NCBI RefSeq assembly: GCF_023091245.1
Contig: NZ_JAHWXN010000002.1
Location: 496,001 to 560,000, forward strand
Source: Microbacterium croceum
GTDB lineage: Bacteria > Actinomycetota > Actinomycetes > Actinomycetales > Microbacteriaceae
Length of the DNA: 64,000 bases
Reading direction: 5' to 3'
Positions 18,901-27,637 of this stretch are shown piece by piece (position 1 is the first letter of the stretch; every line of letters begins with the position of its first letter). The notes beneath the pieces are model-generated. The model had not been told where the DNA came from and ran no database searches. It saw only the letters and a list, made by a program, of their open reading frames with translations. The position numbers and the translations under genes were made by a program.

Positions 18901-18935
18901 CTGCCGGGGCGGGCGCGCAGCGCCCACCCCGGCAG
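18901..18935 (-). terminator. malE-malF intercistronic hairpin
   Basis: A 15-bp stem (18901-18915 with 18921-18935, one G-U on the minus strand). Such hairpins between binding-protein and permease genes usually lower permease expression relative to the more abundant binding protein. Confidence 0.6.
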
Positions 18936-18952
18936 GGTCGGTACGTGAGGTG

Positions 18953-20161
18953 TTACTTGATCGCGGCGGTCACGTCATCGACGAGCTTCTGCCACGTCGA
19001 CTTCGCGTCCGCGCCGTTGATGATCGCGGCCTCGGCCACGCCCCAGTACTGCCAGACAGATCCCATCGCAGGGATGGCGGGCATCGGGACCGCGTCGGCG
19101 CCGACGGCCTGGAAGCCGGCGATGATCGGGTCGGATGCCGCGGAGTCCGCTGCCGCGGTGAGGGCGGGAAGCACGTTGCCCGCCTTGAAGAGCTCGAGCT
19201 GCACCTCTTCGGTGCCGAGGTAGTTCACGAGGAAGTCGTTCGCGGCGACCTTGTTCTTGGACTCGGCGCTGACGAAGAAGCCCTTCACGCCGGCGAACGG
19301 CGAGGCCGTCTCACCCGTGGGGCTCGGCACCGGGTCGATCGCGACGTTGATGCCGGCGTCCTTGGCAGCTCCGACGTTCCACGGACCCGTCAGCCAGAAG
19401 GCTGCGGTGCCGTCGAGGAACTGCTGCTTGGCGATCTCGCCGTCGATGTCGGTGTTCAGCGTGCCCGCTGCACCCTGCGCGGCGAGCCAGTCGGCGAAGG
19501 CGAAGCCACCCTCGCTGCCCAGCTGGAGGTCGGTGGAGTCGTAGCTGCCCGACTCGTCGGTGCCGAAGACGGGGGCGCCGAACGCGGTCTGGAACGGGTA
19601 CAGGTGGTACGGGTTGCCCTCTGCGCCCTGCTCGACCACGAAGGTGCCCTTCGACACCATGTCGTCGAAGCTGGTGGGGGCGTCGGGGACGAGGTCGGCG
19701 TTGCGCAGGATCGCGATGTTCTCGACCGCGTACGGGAGCATGTAGACCGTGCCGTCATAGGTGGCGGCCTGCAGTGCGACGGGCAGGTAGTCCGCGGAGC
19801 TGTCTCCGAGCTCGATCGGCGCGACGACACCGTTGGTCGACAGCTCGCCCAGCCAGTCGTGTGCGCCCATGACGACGTCGGGGCCCTTGCCGGTCGGGAC
19901 CTGCTGGATGAAGTCGTCCTTCATGTCGTCGACCGACTTGCCCACGAGCTCGACCTTGACGCCGGTCTTGTCCTGGTAGGAGTCGGCCGCACCCTGCAGC
20001 GCATCGACGCGCTCGGCGTCGACCCAGACGGTCAGCGTGCTGGCGCTGCCGCTGTCGGAGGAGTCGTCGCTGCTGGTCCCGGTGGAGCAGCCGGCAAGCG
20101 ACAGAGTGGAAACGATGGCGATGGCGCCTGCGGCGACGATGCCCCTCTTGTTCACCTTCAT
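18953..20161 (-). CDS. Extracellular sugar-binding lipoprotein, MalE type
   Basis: The solute-binding subunit of the importer. Residues 1-25 form a lipoprotein signal peptide ending in the lipobox LAGC (cysteine about residue 25), followed by a Ser/Asp-rich linker that tethers it outside the membrane. The mature part matches the family of maltose-type binding proteins (TLTVWVDAERVDALQ, KGPDVVMGAHDWLGEL, AAFWLTGPWNVGAAKDAGI). It is 402 residues. It is the first gene of the operon and lies behind two LacI-type operator sites. Confidence 0.92.
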   Translation of the reverse strand: MKVNKRGIVAAGAIAIVSTLSLAGCSTGTSSDDSSDSGSASTLTVWVDAERVDALQGAADSYQDKTGVKVELVGKSVDDMKDDFIQQVPTGKGPDVVMGAHDWLGELSTNGVVAPIELGDSSADYLPVALQAATYDGTVYMLPYAVENIAILRNADLVPDAPTSFDDMVSKGTFVVEQGAEGNPYHLYPFQTAFGAPVFGTDESGSYDSTDLQLGSEGGFAFADWLAAQGAAGTLNTDIDGEIAKQQFLDGTAAFWLTGPWNVGAAKDAGINVAIDPVPSPTGETASPFAGVKGFFVSAESKNKVAANDFLVNYLGTEEVQLELFKAGNVLPALTAAADSAASDPIIAGFQAVGADAVPMPAIPAMGSVWQYWGVAEAAIINGADAKSTWQKLVDDVTAAIK

Positions 20162-20199
20162 TGGTGTGTGCCTCTCTCAGTGCTGATGGCCTGCGATAC

Positions 20200-20213
20200 T
20201 GCAAGCGCTTACA
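20200..20213. promoter_or_regulatory. LacI-family operator 1
   Basis: TGCAAGCGCTTACA fits the LacI-family consensus TGNAARCGNTTNCA at every defined position. It overlaps the -10 by one base and covers the expected start of transcription of the malE-type gene. No LacI-family regulator is encoded in the window. Confidence 0.7.
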
Positions 20214-20242
20214 GTATGCAATGAGTTCCGCTCGAATCGCAA
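20213..20242 (-). promoter_or_regulatory. Candidate malE-type promoter
   Basis: On the minus strand, TTGCGA (20237-20242), 18 bases, CATACT (20213-20218). The -10 borders operator 1. Confidence 0.45.
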
Positions 20243-20296
20243 TGGACCATCCCTTCGATATCAAGCTGTGATGCCGATCTGTTGCCCGCCGCCGAG

Positions 20297-20310
20297 TGAA
20301 AGCGTTTCCA
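20297..20310. promoter_or_regulatory. LacI-family operator 2
   Basis: TGAAAGCGTTTCCA also fits TGNAARCGNTTNCA fully. It lies 97 bp from operator 1, between the divergent malE-type and yajQ genes, so looping or dual control is possible. Confidence 0.65.
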
Positions 20311-20348
20311 GACGGGCGGCACGCGGCCAGGCTCGGTACACTGCCTGT

Positions 20349-20837
20349 ATGGCTGACAGTTCCTTTGACATCGTCTCGAAAGTCGACCACCAGGAGGCGG
20401 AGAACGCCCTCAACCAGGCCCGCAAGGAGATCGAGCAGCGCTACGACTTCAAGGGAACCGGTGCGTCGATCGCATGGAGCGGCGAGCAGATCCTGATCAT
20501 CGCCAACTCCGAGGAACGCGCCAAGGCCGTGCTGGATGTCTTCCAGTCGAAGCTCATCAAGCGCAGCATCTCGCTGAAGAGCCTCGAGTCGGGCGAGCCC
20601 TTCGCCAGCGGCAAGGAGTTCCGCATCGTCTCGACCATCAAGGACGGCATCTCCTCCGAAAACGCGAAGAAGATCAACAAGATCATCCGCGACGAGGGCC
20701 CCAAGGGCGTCAAGAGCCAGATCCAGGGTGACGAGCTGCGCGTGCAGTCCAAGAGTCGCGACGACCTGCAGGCCGTGATCGCGCTGCTCAAGGGCTCCGA
20801 CCTCGACGTCGACCTGCAGTTCATCAACTACCGGTAA
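20349..20837 (+). CDS. yajQ: YajQ-family nucleotide-binding protein
   Basis: The YajQ family (two RRM-like folds) binds nucleotides; some homologues bind c-di-GMP. The 162 residues start [20 protein letters not shown] and include KGTGASIAW and [14 protein letters not shown]. Length is normal (about 160). The ATG at 20349 lies 6 bases after TACACT (20337-20342), so a leaderless message is likely. An in-frame frame-open start at 20268 would run through operator 2 and is rejected. A strong hairpin follows. Confidence 0.9.
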   Translation: MADSSFDIVSKVDHQEAENALNQARKEIEQRYDFKGTGASIAWSGEQILIIANSEERAKAVLDVFQSKLIKRSISLKSLESGEPFASGKEFRIVSTIKDGISSENAKKINKIIRDEGPKGVKSQIQGDELRVQSKSRDDLQAVIALLKGSDLDVDLQFINYR

Positions 20838-20858
20838 GCACCGCCGCCCCCGGACATC

Positions 20859-20898
20859 ACTTCGCCTCCCGCACGCACCAGCCAGCGGGAGGCGAAGT
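20859..20898. terminator. Bidirectional terminator
   Basis: ACTTCGCCTCCCGC (20859-20872) pairs perfectly with 20885-20898 around a 12-base loop. It serves the convergent yajQ and the Tat-signal gene that ends at 20909. Confidence 0.75.
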
Positions 20899-20908
20899 CA
20901 CGTCGGTG

Positions 20909-21511
20909 TCAGTCCGGGAAGACCTGCGTGTACGGGACGACGATCTCGGCATCCGTGTAACCGGGCGCGGAGAAGCGGATCGTGTAGGCACCGTCGTATG
21001 CGGCGAAGCCGCCGATCGGCGTCTCCTCGCCGTACATGATGGCGTTCGATGTGCTGCCCAGACGTCGCGAGACGACAGGGACCTGCGTGGTGCCGGTCGC
21101 GACGGTGGTCTGGAGGATGACTGCGGGATAGAGTCCGTCGTTCGGTGCACCCTGCACGAAGGTCCATCCGTCGATGGTGCTGTCAGGTGCGTAGACCCAG
21201 ATGCCGTCCGTTCCCGCGTTGTCGCCCGCACCCGCCCACGTGAACGTCACGGTGACGTTCGTCGGTGCGGTGGTCGCCGAGGAGAAGGTGATCTGACCGC
21301 TCAGGGAGAGCTCGGAGCTTCCGCCCAGGTTCGCATCGGGGAACGTCAGCACGACCCCGTCTGCGTTGATCGCGCCGGTGGCGACGCTGGCCGCGTGCAG
21401 CGGCACGGCGACCGCGGCGGCGACCACCGGGATCGACCAGGCGCCGGCGCTGAGGACCGTGCGGCGTGACAGTGAGGCGCGGGAAGCGGGGACGACGGAC
21501 TCTTCAGTCAT
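20909..21511 (-). CDS. Tat-signal secreted protein, unknown function
   Basis: The 200-residue protein has an N-terminal twin-arginine signal (SRRTVLSAGAWSIPVVAAAV, residues 15-34), so it is probably exported folded. The mature part is beta-rich and Thr/Ser/Gly-rich with little charge (DGVVLTFPDANLGGSSELS), resembling a surface or Ig-like adhesive fold; no named family. The ATG at 21511 follows AAGGA at 6 bases. A TAGGCT box near 21573-21578 is a candidate -10. It ends convergently with yajQ at a shared terminator. Confidence 0.75.
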   Translation of the reverse strand: MTEESVVPASRASLSRRTVLSAGAWSIPVVAAAVAVPLHAASVATGAINADGVVLTFPDANLGGSSELSLSGQITFSSATTAPTNVTVTFTWAGAGDNAGTDGIWVYAPDSTIDGWTFVQGAPNDGLYPAVILQTTVATGTTQVPVVSRRLGSTSNAIMYGEETPIGGFAAYDGAYTIRFSAPGYTDAEIVVPYTQVFPD

Positions 21512-22020
21512 GGGACATCCTTAACGATGCGATCTCGGGGGCCGAAACCGGGGCGTCTCGGAATGGGACGAGCCTAGCAGTGAGGTCGACGCGGCCAGTT
21601 CATGTTTTCGGTCCGCCACCGCATCCCCCGAACTGGGGGTTTGGGGGCTCGCACCCGGCGAATAGCCGCAATCCGAGGAATAGCATACCGATATACGGGT
21701 CGCTATCACCAAGACTGTATGAGGCCGCAACCGGAGGCGGCCGACGACGCGGAGTCACATGCCGCGCTGCCGCACTTCGGCTTCGCGGTCTCGGGATCAC
21801 GGAACCGGCCCTGTGGGGAACGGGAACCGGCAGCCGCATGTGGACGCGTCGTCCGTGGCCGGCGGGTGCCTCAGGCGCCCACCGGCCACAGAGCGGTCGC
21901 GCATCCTGTGCGTCCACCGTTCGGGTATTGGCACTGCGCACGATTCATGATGTAGTTGCCCTCCCGGGCGAAGATTCATGGGGTGCGCGGGAACAGAAGG
22001 ACAAAACTGGGGGCAGTTCC
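21512..22020. other. Gene-free divergent intergenic region
   Basis: About 500 bp without a supported gene. It holds the 5' leader of the Tat-signal gene (minus) and the gntR promoter (plus). Near 21855-21889 is a 16-bp imperfect hairpin. The GGAACCGG motif occurs twice near 21800-21835. Nothing else was recognised. Confidence 0.5.
21928..21956 (+). promoter_or_regulatory. Candidate gntR promoter
   Basis: TTGGCA (21928-21933), 17 bases, TGTAGT (21951-21956), 65 bp before the gntR ATG. A moderate match. Confidence 0.4.
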
Positions 22021-22653
22021 ATGAGCATCACGGAATCCAAGAGCATCGGGGAGAGCAAGCAGCTGTTGGCCGATGAGGTCTTCCACCACATCGGCCAGCA
22101 GATCATCGACGGCGTCCTGCCGCCGCAGCACCGGATCCGCGACGTCGAGGTCGCCGAGGAGTTCCACGTGTCGCGCACGCCTGTGCGCGAGGCGCTCCAG
22201 CGGCTGGAGCGCCTCGGCCTCGTCATTATGTACCCCAGCAGGTACACCGAGGTCACGATCGTGACGGAGGAGATCGTCGAGCAGACCCGCGTGTTCGCGG
22301 GCTACCAGGCGGGGATCTCGGCCCGGATGGGCCTCCCCCGGATCACGGCGATCCAGCGCACGCACCTGGCGAAGCTCGTCGACGACATGCACACCGCGCT
22401 GGAGGGCGATGAGGGCACCTCCGAGAGCCGGTGGGCGGTGTTCTCGTACCTGAGCGATCACAGCGGCAACACACAGCACATGTCGCTGATGAACGATGCC
22501 GAGGTCGCGCTGTTCCGCAACCTGCGCGACTGGCGAGTGCCTCGCGACGATCGGGAACGCATGCACACGACGTACGCGAGTTTCCGTGCCGCCATCCTCC
22601 GCGGCGATGCCGACGAGGCGGAGCGGCTCGCCCGAGCGATGTACTACGTCTGA
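22021..22653 (+). CDS. GntR-family transcriptional regulator
   Basis: Residues 16-65 hold the winged helix (LADEVFHHIGQQIIDGVLPP, then VAEEFHVSRTPVREALQRLERLGLV), the classic GntR DNA-binding motif with VSRTPVREAL. The C-terminal half is helical and FCD-like, binding an unknown small acid or sugar. The 210-residue product starts at the ATG at 22021. An ATG-less upstream extension in the same frame overlaps the intergenic region. The gene ends 8 bp from the convergent hydrolase, so no target is obvious from context. Confidence 0.85.
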   Translation: MSITESKSIGESKQLLADEVFHHIGQQIIDGVLPPQHRIRDVEVAEEFHVSRTPVREALQRLERLGLVIMYPSRYTEVTIVTEEIVEQTRVFAGYQAGISARMGLPRITAIQRTHLAKLVDDMHTALEGDEGTSESRWAVFSYLSDHSGNTQHMSLMNDAEVALFRNLRDWRVPRDDRERMHTTYASFRAAILRGDADEAERLARAMYYV

Positions 22654-22660
22654 GCGACGC

Positions 22661-23668
22661 TCACCATGTCGCGCGCCACCCGGTGACCCACGTCGCGAGC
22701 CGGTGATACGCGTCCTCCCGCGCCTCGTGCCGTGAGAGGAAGATGTCGTGCAGTGCGCCGTCGATGCGCTCGACCGTCACGGACGAGCCGAGCTTGAGCG
22801 ACGCGCGCGCGATGTCATCCACGACGAGCACCGAGTCCGCCCTGGTGAGGTCATCGGACCAGCGAGTCGGAGTCGCCGAGCGCGCGGAGAGCAGCACGCA
22901 CACCGGCGCGGCGATCGAGAGTCCGGACGCGACAGTGCGGTGCCCCGAGAGGATCGCGCTGAGCCATCCGGCGTACACCGCCATGCTCTGCACCGGACGC
23001 CACTCCAGGTTGATCTCCATCGGATCGTCCGGATCGAGGACCTCCTGCTGCGCCCGCGTGTAGAAGCCGAGATCCACCTGGGGTGCGACCTCGAGCGGAC
23101 GCAGCCGCGCCGTCAGCTCGACCATCGGCGCGATCGCCGAGCGCACCGACGCGAACTGGAACTCCAGCCACGGGCTGTTCAGGACCACGGCATCGGCGGC
23201 ATCCGGATGCCGGGAAGCCCACAGGCTCAGCGTCAATCCCCCGGTCGAGTGGCCGAGGAGCACGAGCTTCCGCGTCGTGCCCGTGCCGTCGGCACCGCGT
23301 CCCATCGCGTCGAGAGCCGCAGCGATGTCTTCGTCGTAAGTGCGCAGATCGGTGATGTACCCGGGCGTCTGCCCCTGGCGTAGGCTGCGGCCGTACTTGC
23401 GCAGATCGAGCGCGAAGAACCGTGCACCGCGCGACGTCCAGAAGCGCGCCAACCGCTTCTGGAAGAAGTAGTCCGACCAGCCATGGATGTAGAGCACGTC
23501 GACGCTCTCGAGCGGACGGCTGGTACCGGCGAGGCGCTCCCACCAGCGCAGCGGCCTCGGCAGCGCCCGCACGAGCGTCGCCACCACCGGACCCTGATCG
23601 TCTTCGCCGAGGTCGAGCGTCAGCTGCTCGAACTCGTCGCCGAGCACGTCCGGAGTCCAATCGACCAT
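22661..23668 (-). CDS. Alpha/beta hydrolase (serine hydrolase)
   Basis: A 335-residue alpha/beta hydrolase with the nucleophile elbow GHSTGG (near residue 142) and a likely oxyanion HG motif (YIHGWSDYF, near residue 57). The family resembles monoacylglycerol lipases or serine aminopeptidases; a catalytic Asp and the final His (DGALHDIF near 310) are present. The ATG at 23668 is 6 bases after TAGCCT (23675-23680), so it is probably leaderless. Substrate unknown. It is convergent with gntR. Confidence 0.85.
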   Translation of the reverse strand: MVDWTPDVLGDEFEQLTLDLGEDDQGPVVATLVRALPRPLRWWERLAGTSRPLESVDVLYIHGWSDYFFQKRLARFWTSRGARFFALDLRKYGRSLRQGQTPGYITDLRTYDEDIAAALDAMGRGADGTGTTRKLVLLGHSTGGLTLSLWASRHPDAADAVVLNSPWLEFQFASVRSAIAPMVELTARLRPLEVAPQVDLGFYTRAQQEVLDPDDPMEINLEWRPVQSMAVYAGWLSAILSGHRTVASGLSIAAPVCVLLSARSATPTRWSDDLTRADSVLVVDDIARASLKLGSSVTVERIDGALHDIFLSRHEAREDAYHRLATWVTGWRATW

Positions 23669-23729
23669 GCCGCCAGGCTAGCCGAGGGAAACGCGACGAC
23701 AGGGCGGCAGGCCCGTCAGGACCTGTTCT

Positions 23730-25103
23730 TCACTCGCCGCGGGAGACCCGGACCATCTCGTCGCGCGGCACGACCTTGATGCGCGCACGCTCTTCGGGAG
23801 CGCCGAGTGCGATCTCATGCTCGTCGAGCCGGTGCCAGCCGTCGAGGTCGGTCCAGGTGACGCCGCGCTCCTCCAGGAGCGCGGGGATCGCCTCTTCCGA
23901 GGGGTCCTCCGGGCGCCACCAGGAGCCCTGGTCGTTGATGATGTGCCGCACGGTCTCCATCGCGTCGGACTTGGTGTGTCCGATGAGCCCGACCGGACCG
24001 CGCTTGATCCAACCCGTGGCGTAGATGCCCGGCATCTGCTGGTTCGAGTCCTTCGCGAGCACCTGCCCCTCGCGGTTGGGGATGACGCCGTGCTTCTTGT
24101 CGAACGGTACGCCGGGCAGCGGCGAACCGAAGTACCCGATCGCGCGGTACAGCGCCTGAATCGGCACCTCGCGCATCTCGCCGGTGCCGATGGCTCCACC
24201 CTGGCCATCAGGCCGGGTGCGCTCGTACACCAGGGCCGCGACGCGACCGGCGTCATCCTTGCGGACCTCGACGGGGCGCGCCCAGAAGTGCAGGTGCAGT
24301 CGGCGCGAGGCCGTTCCGCCCGCGTTGTTCACGGATTCGCGCTTGCGCCACGACTGGAGCACCCGGTCGATGACCATGACCTGCTTGTTGCTGGCGACGG
24401 CATCCTTCGACGCATCGTCGTAGTCGAAGTCCTCGTCGTAGACGACCATGTCGACATCGCGCAGCTCACCCAGCTCGCGCAGTTCGAGCGGCGTGAACTT
24501 CACCTGCGCCGGTCCCCGGCGTCCGAAGACGTGGACGTCGGTGACCTCGCTGGCCTTGAGTCCCTCGTAGACGTTGGCCGGGACCTCGGTGACGAGGAGG
24601 TCCTCCGCGTGCTTCGCGAGCATGCGGGCGACGTCGAGCGCCACGTTGCCGTTGCCCAGCACGGCGACGGAGGCGGCATCCAGCGGCCACTCGCGCGGCA
24701 CGTCGGGGTGACCGTCGAACCAGCTCACGTAGTCGGCTGCCCCGTAGGAGGCGACCGCATCGATGCCGGGGATGTCGAGGGAGGTGTCGCGGATCGCTCC
24801 CGTCGCGAAGATCACCGCGTTGTAGTGGCGCTTGAGATCTTCGAGAGTGATGTCCTCGCCGAAGCGGACGTTGCCGAACAGGCGGATGTCGCCGCGGTCC
24901 AGCACGTCGCGCAGCGCCGTGATGATGCCCTTGATGCGTGGGTGGTCGGGGGCGACCCCATAGCGGACCAGACCGTACGGCGCGGGGAGCTGCTCGAAGA
25001 GGTCGATGGAGACATCGAACCTGCGCTCGGCCTTCAGCAGGATGTCGGCGGCGTAGATGCCGGCGGGCCCTGCTCCGACGATGGCCAGTCTGAGCTTGGT
25101 CAT
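23730..25103 (-). CDS. FprA-type NADPH-ferredoxin reductase
   Basis: An FAD enzyme that passes electrons from NADPH to ferredoxin or similar carriers, as adrenodoxin reductase does. The 457 residues begin MTKLRLAIVGAGPAGIYAA, the FAD-binding GxGxxG; the NADP site is AVLGNGNVALDVARML near residue 150. Motifs such as YGLVRYGVAPDHP (residue 48) and GYFGSPLPG are family hallmarks. It starts at the ATG at 25103 behind AAAGGA. It is 61 bp upstream of the hydrolase and 61 bp after the polyprenyl synthase on the same strand, so the three may be linked in transcription. Confidence 0.92.
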   Translation of the reverse strand: MTKLRLAIVGAGPAGIYAADILLKAERRFDVSIDLFEQLPAPYGLVRYGVAPDHPRIKGIITALRDVLDRGDIRLFGNVRFGEDITLEDLKRHYNAVIFATGAIRDTSLDIPGIDAVASYGAADYVSWFDGHPDVPREWPLDAASVAVLGNGNVALDVARMLAKHAEDLLVTEVPANVYEGLKASEVTDVHVFGRRGPAQVKFTPLELRELGELRDVDMVVYDEDFDYDDASKDAVASNKQVMVIDRVLQSWRKRESVNNAGGTASRRLHLHFWARPVEVRKDDAGRVAALVYERTRPDGQGGAIGTGEMREVPIQALYRAIGYFGSPLPGVPFDKKHGVIPNREGQVLAKDSNQQMPGIYATGWIKRGPVGLIGHTKSDAMETVRHIINDQGSWWRPEDPSEEAIPALLEERGVTWTDLDGWHRLDEHEIALGAPEERARIKVVPRDEMVRVSRGE

Positions 25104-25164
25104 AGGGGGGTCCTTTCGTGTGCCGTCGCCTCCTCCGCGCGCAGCCGAGGAGGCCGCGCCGTCG

Positions 25165-26226
25165 TCAGCTGGAGCGTTCGACGAGGGTCTCTGCGAAACG
25201 GGTGAGCGCGTCGCGCACGGTGCCACGCGGGAGCGGGGCGAGGGCGGCGATCGCATCCTTGGTCCAGGTGTGCGCGAGTGTCAGCGTCTTCTGCGTCCCC
25301 GCGTGGTCTCGCAGCTCGGTGAGCGGTCCGTCCAGGATCGCGGGATCGGCGCCGTCGGCGATGCGGGCGACTCCGTCGTCGATGCGTGCCGCGAGCTCGA
25401 CCGAAGCCGCATCGGACTCGGCCTTCAGCAGCAGGTAGGGCATGGTCGGCACACCGGCGCGAAGGTCCGTTCCCGGCACCTTGCCCGTGTCCTCGGGCTT
25501 GGCGGACAGGTCGATCACGTCGTCGAGCAGCTGGAACGCGACTCCGATCTTCTCGCCGTACACGCGCAGCGGCTCTTCGTATTCGGCCGGTGCGTTCGAG
25601 AAGATCACGCCGCCCTGCGTCGCCGCGGCGATCAGGGAGCCGGTCTTGTCGGCCAGCACCTGGATGTAGAACTCGATCGGGTCGTCGTCGGGCTGCGCCC
25701 CGAGGGTCTCGTGCATCTGTCCGAGCACCAGGCGCTCGAAGGTGTCGGCTTGCAGCCGGATGGCCCGCTCACCGAGGCGCGACATCAGCTGACTCGCCCG
25801 CGAGAACAGGATGTCACCGGTGAGGATGGCGATGTTGTTGCCCCATACCGCGTGCGCGGCGGGCACGCCGCGGCGGCGGTCGGCGCCGTCCATCACGTCG
25901 TCGTGGTACAGCGAGCCGAGGTGAGTGATCTCCAGCGCCTTGGCGACGTCGATCACGGCCTCGGTGTTGCCGTCGCCGAGCTGCGCGGCGAGCAGCGTGA
26001 GCACCGGCCGGATGCGCTTGCCCCCGGCCTCGTACAGATAGCGGCTGGCAGCGTCGGCCAGCGGATCGGCGACGCGCACGTCTTCCGCCAGTCCCGTCTC
26101 GACGAGCTCCAGCCCGTCTTCGATGGACTGGGCGATCCGCCTCGCGGCAGGGCCGATGAAGACACGGTCGCTGAAACCGAGACGGCTCGCCAGTCGCGAA
26201 CCCGGGGCTACGCGGCTCGAAGTCAC
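25165..26226 (-). CDS. Polyprenyl diphosphate synthase
   Basis: A prenyl transferase that builds the isoprenoid side chain of menaquinone from allylic and isopentenyl diphosphate. The 353 residues carry both Asp-rich motifs: the first is DDVMD (near residue 109, in HLGSLYHDDVMDGADRRRG) and the second DDVID (near 237). GKRIRP precedes them. It matches heptaprenyl or longer-chain synthases. The GTG start at 26226 is 6 bases after TAGGCT (26233-26238), so the mRNA is probably leaderless. Adjacent menG and nearby menF support a role in menaquinone synthesis; chain length cannot be read. Confidence 0.9.
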   Translation of the reverse strand: MTSSRVAPGSRLASRLGFSDRVFIGPAARRIAQSIEDGLELVETGLAEDVRVADPLADAASRYLYEAGGKRIRPVLTLLAAQLGDGNTEAVIDVAKALEITHLGSLYHDDVMDGADRRRGVPAAHAVWGNNIAILTGDILFSRASQLMSRLGERAIRLQADTFERLVLGQMHETLGAQPDDDPIEFYIQVLADKTGSLIAAATQGGVIFSNAPAEYEEPLRVYGEKIGVAFQLLDDVIDLSAKPEDTGKVPGTDLRAGVPTMPYLLLKAESDAASVELAARIDDGVARIADGADPAILDGPLTELRDHAGTQKTLTLAHTWTKDAIAALAPLPRGTVRDALTRFAETLVERSS

Positions 26227-26271
26227 GACCCCAGCCTACCGTCGTCGCGAAGCGGTGAGACGTCCATGCGA

Positions 26272-27012
26272 CTACTCCGGCTTGCGCGCACGGTGCAGGG
26301 CGACGATGCCGAACGTGAGGTTGCGGTACGCGACGTCGGTCCAGCCCGCATCGCGGATCCAGGCCGACAGCTTCTTCTGGTCGGGCCAGTCGCGGATCGA
26401 CTCGTTCAGATAGTCGTACGCATCGCCGTTCGTGCCGGCGACGCGGGCCACCCGCGGCAGGACCTTCGCGTTGTAGAAGCGGTAGACGCTGCGGAACAGC
26501 GTGCCAGGAGGAGTGGAGAACTCGTTGATCACGAGGCGTCCGCCCGGCTTGGTCACGCGGAAAAGCTCGCGCAGCGCCTGGCGCGGGTCGCTGACGTTGC
26601 GCAGCGCGTACGACATGGTGACGGCGTCGAACTCGGCGTCGCCGAAGGGCAGGTTCGTGGCATCCGCCTCGACAAAAGAGAGGTTGCGCATCGCCCCGTG
26701 GCGGCGCTGGCCCTCGGCGAGCATGCCAGGCGAGAAGTCCGCGGCGACGACCTGGGCGCCGCTGCGCGCGAGCGATGCGGACGACGAGGCGGTGCCGGCC
26801 CCCAGATCGAGGATCCGCTCCCCCGGCTTCGGGGCGACGGCGCGGGTCGTGGCGGCACGCCACAGTGCATCGTTGCCGAAGGTCATGGCCGTGTTGGTGC
26901 GGTCGTAGCCGGCCGCGACCTGGTCGAACATGCCGCTGACGCGGGCGGGGTCCTTGCCGAGATCGGCGCGATTGGGCTCGTTCGGGGTCACCTGATCCAG
27001 TGTAGGTGTCAT
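26272..27012 (-). CDS. menG: Demethylmenaquinone methyltransferase
   Basis: This S-adenosylmethionine-dependent enzyme methylates demethylmenaquinone in the last step of menaquinone synthesis. The 246 residues include the SAM motif ILDLGAGTASSS (about 64-75), ADFSPGML (about 92-99) and the UbiE-type TMSYALRNVSDP stretch. It begins at the ATG at 27012, overlapping the DUF402 gene stop by 4 bases (ATGA). A longer upstream reading frame is not used. It sits beside the polyprenyl synthase, as in many actinobacteria. Confidence 0.9.
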   Translation of the reverse strand: MTPTLDQVTPNEPNRADLGKDPARVSGMFDQVAAGYDRTNTAMTFGNDALWRAATTRAVAPKPGERILDLGAGTASSSASLARSGAQVVAADFSPGMLAEGQRRHGAMRNLSFVEADATNLPFGDAEFDAVTMSYALRNVSDPRQALRELFRVTKPGGRLVINEFSTPPGTLFRSVYRFYNAKVLPRVARVAGTNGDAYDYLNESIRDWPDQKKLSAWIRDAGWTDVAYRNLTFGIVALHRARKPE

Positions 27013-27566
27013 GACCTGGGCGCGAGCCCCCGCTCCTCGAGCCGGTCGAGCCAGATGTCGGCGGTGGCGTCGTCGAAGGGCGCCACCTGCTGTCGGACCC
27101 GGTCTTCGAGGTCCAGGGCGAGAGCCTCCAACCGCGACATCACGTCGGCGGGATACCCGTAGCGGATGCTGTGCTCCGCCCACTCGTCGCGGTCGTCGAC
27201 CCAGGTGCCGCGCTCGCCTTCGACCCGCACGACGTCGAGGTCCATGTCGATGCCGGTGGCCAGCAGGGGGTCATCCGACCACCGCACGTCGTAGCCGAGG
27301 TCGATGTAGATGCGCATGCCCTTGGGATGGTCACGGTTGACGGTGAGCGCGAAGTCGCCCTCCGGCGGGACGAGCGTCACGTTGGGCCCGGCGGCCACGA
27401 AGGCGGCTCCGGGTCGCGCGCTTCTCCAGCCCACGGGCTGGCCGAGCCAATCGCCCCATTGGTCGGCACCGAGGTACACGCACTCGTGCCGCCAGTGCGG
27501 CGAGTCGTCCCACTTGCGCCACTGGAAGATCATCTCGGCACCGGCTGCGGGACGTGCGTCACTCAT
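27009..27566 (-). CDS. DUF402 domain protein
   Basis: A 185-residue protein of the DUF402 beta-barrel family (VYLGADQWGDWLGQPVGW and IDMDLDVVRVEGE), whose members include nucleoside phosphatases. It has no signal peptide or membrane segments. The ATG at 27566 lies 6 bases after TAGGGT (27573-27578), consistent with a leaderless mRNA. It overlaps menG by 4 bases, so the two are translationally coupled. Biochemical role unknown. Confidence 0.85.
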   Translation of the reverse strand: MSDARPAAGAEMIFQWRKWDDSPHWRHECVYLGADQWGDWLGQPVGWRSARPGAAFVAAGPNVTLVPPEGDFALTVNRDHPKGMRIYIDLGYDVRWSDDPLLATGIDMDLDVVRVEGERGTWVDDRDEWAEHSIRYGYPADVMSRLEALALDLEDRVRQQVAPFDDATADIWLDRLEERGLAPRS

Positions 27567-27637
27567 CCGCCCACCCTAGAGCGACGCGCTGTGCGCGATG
27601 GCGTCCCGCCCCCAGCCCCGAGTCTTAGGCTGGAGCA

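Noticed and set aside
17182..18948. Plus-strand 588-codon frame opposite malF-type permease
   Set aside because: Antisense shadow of a clear ABC permease; composition rich in Asp, Arg and His.
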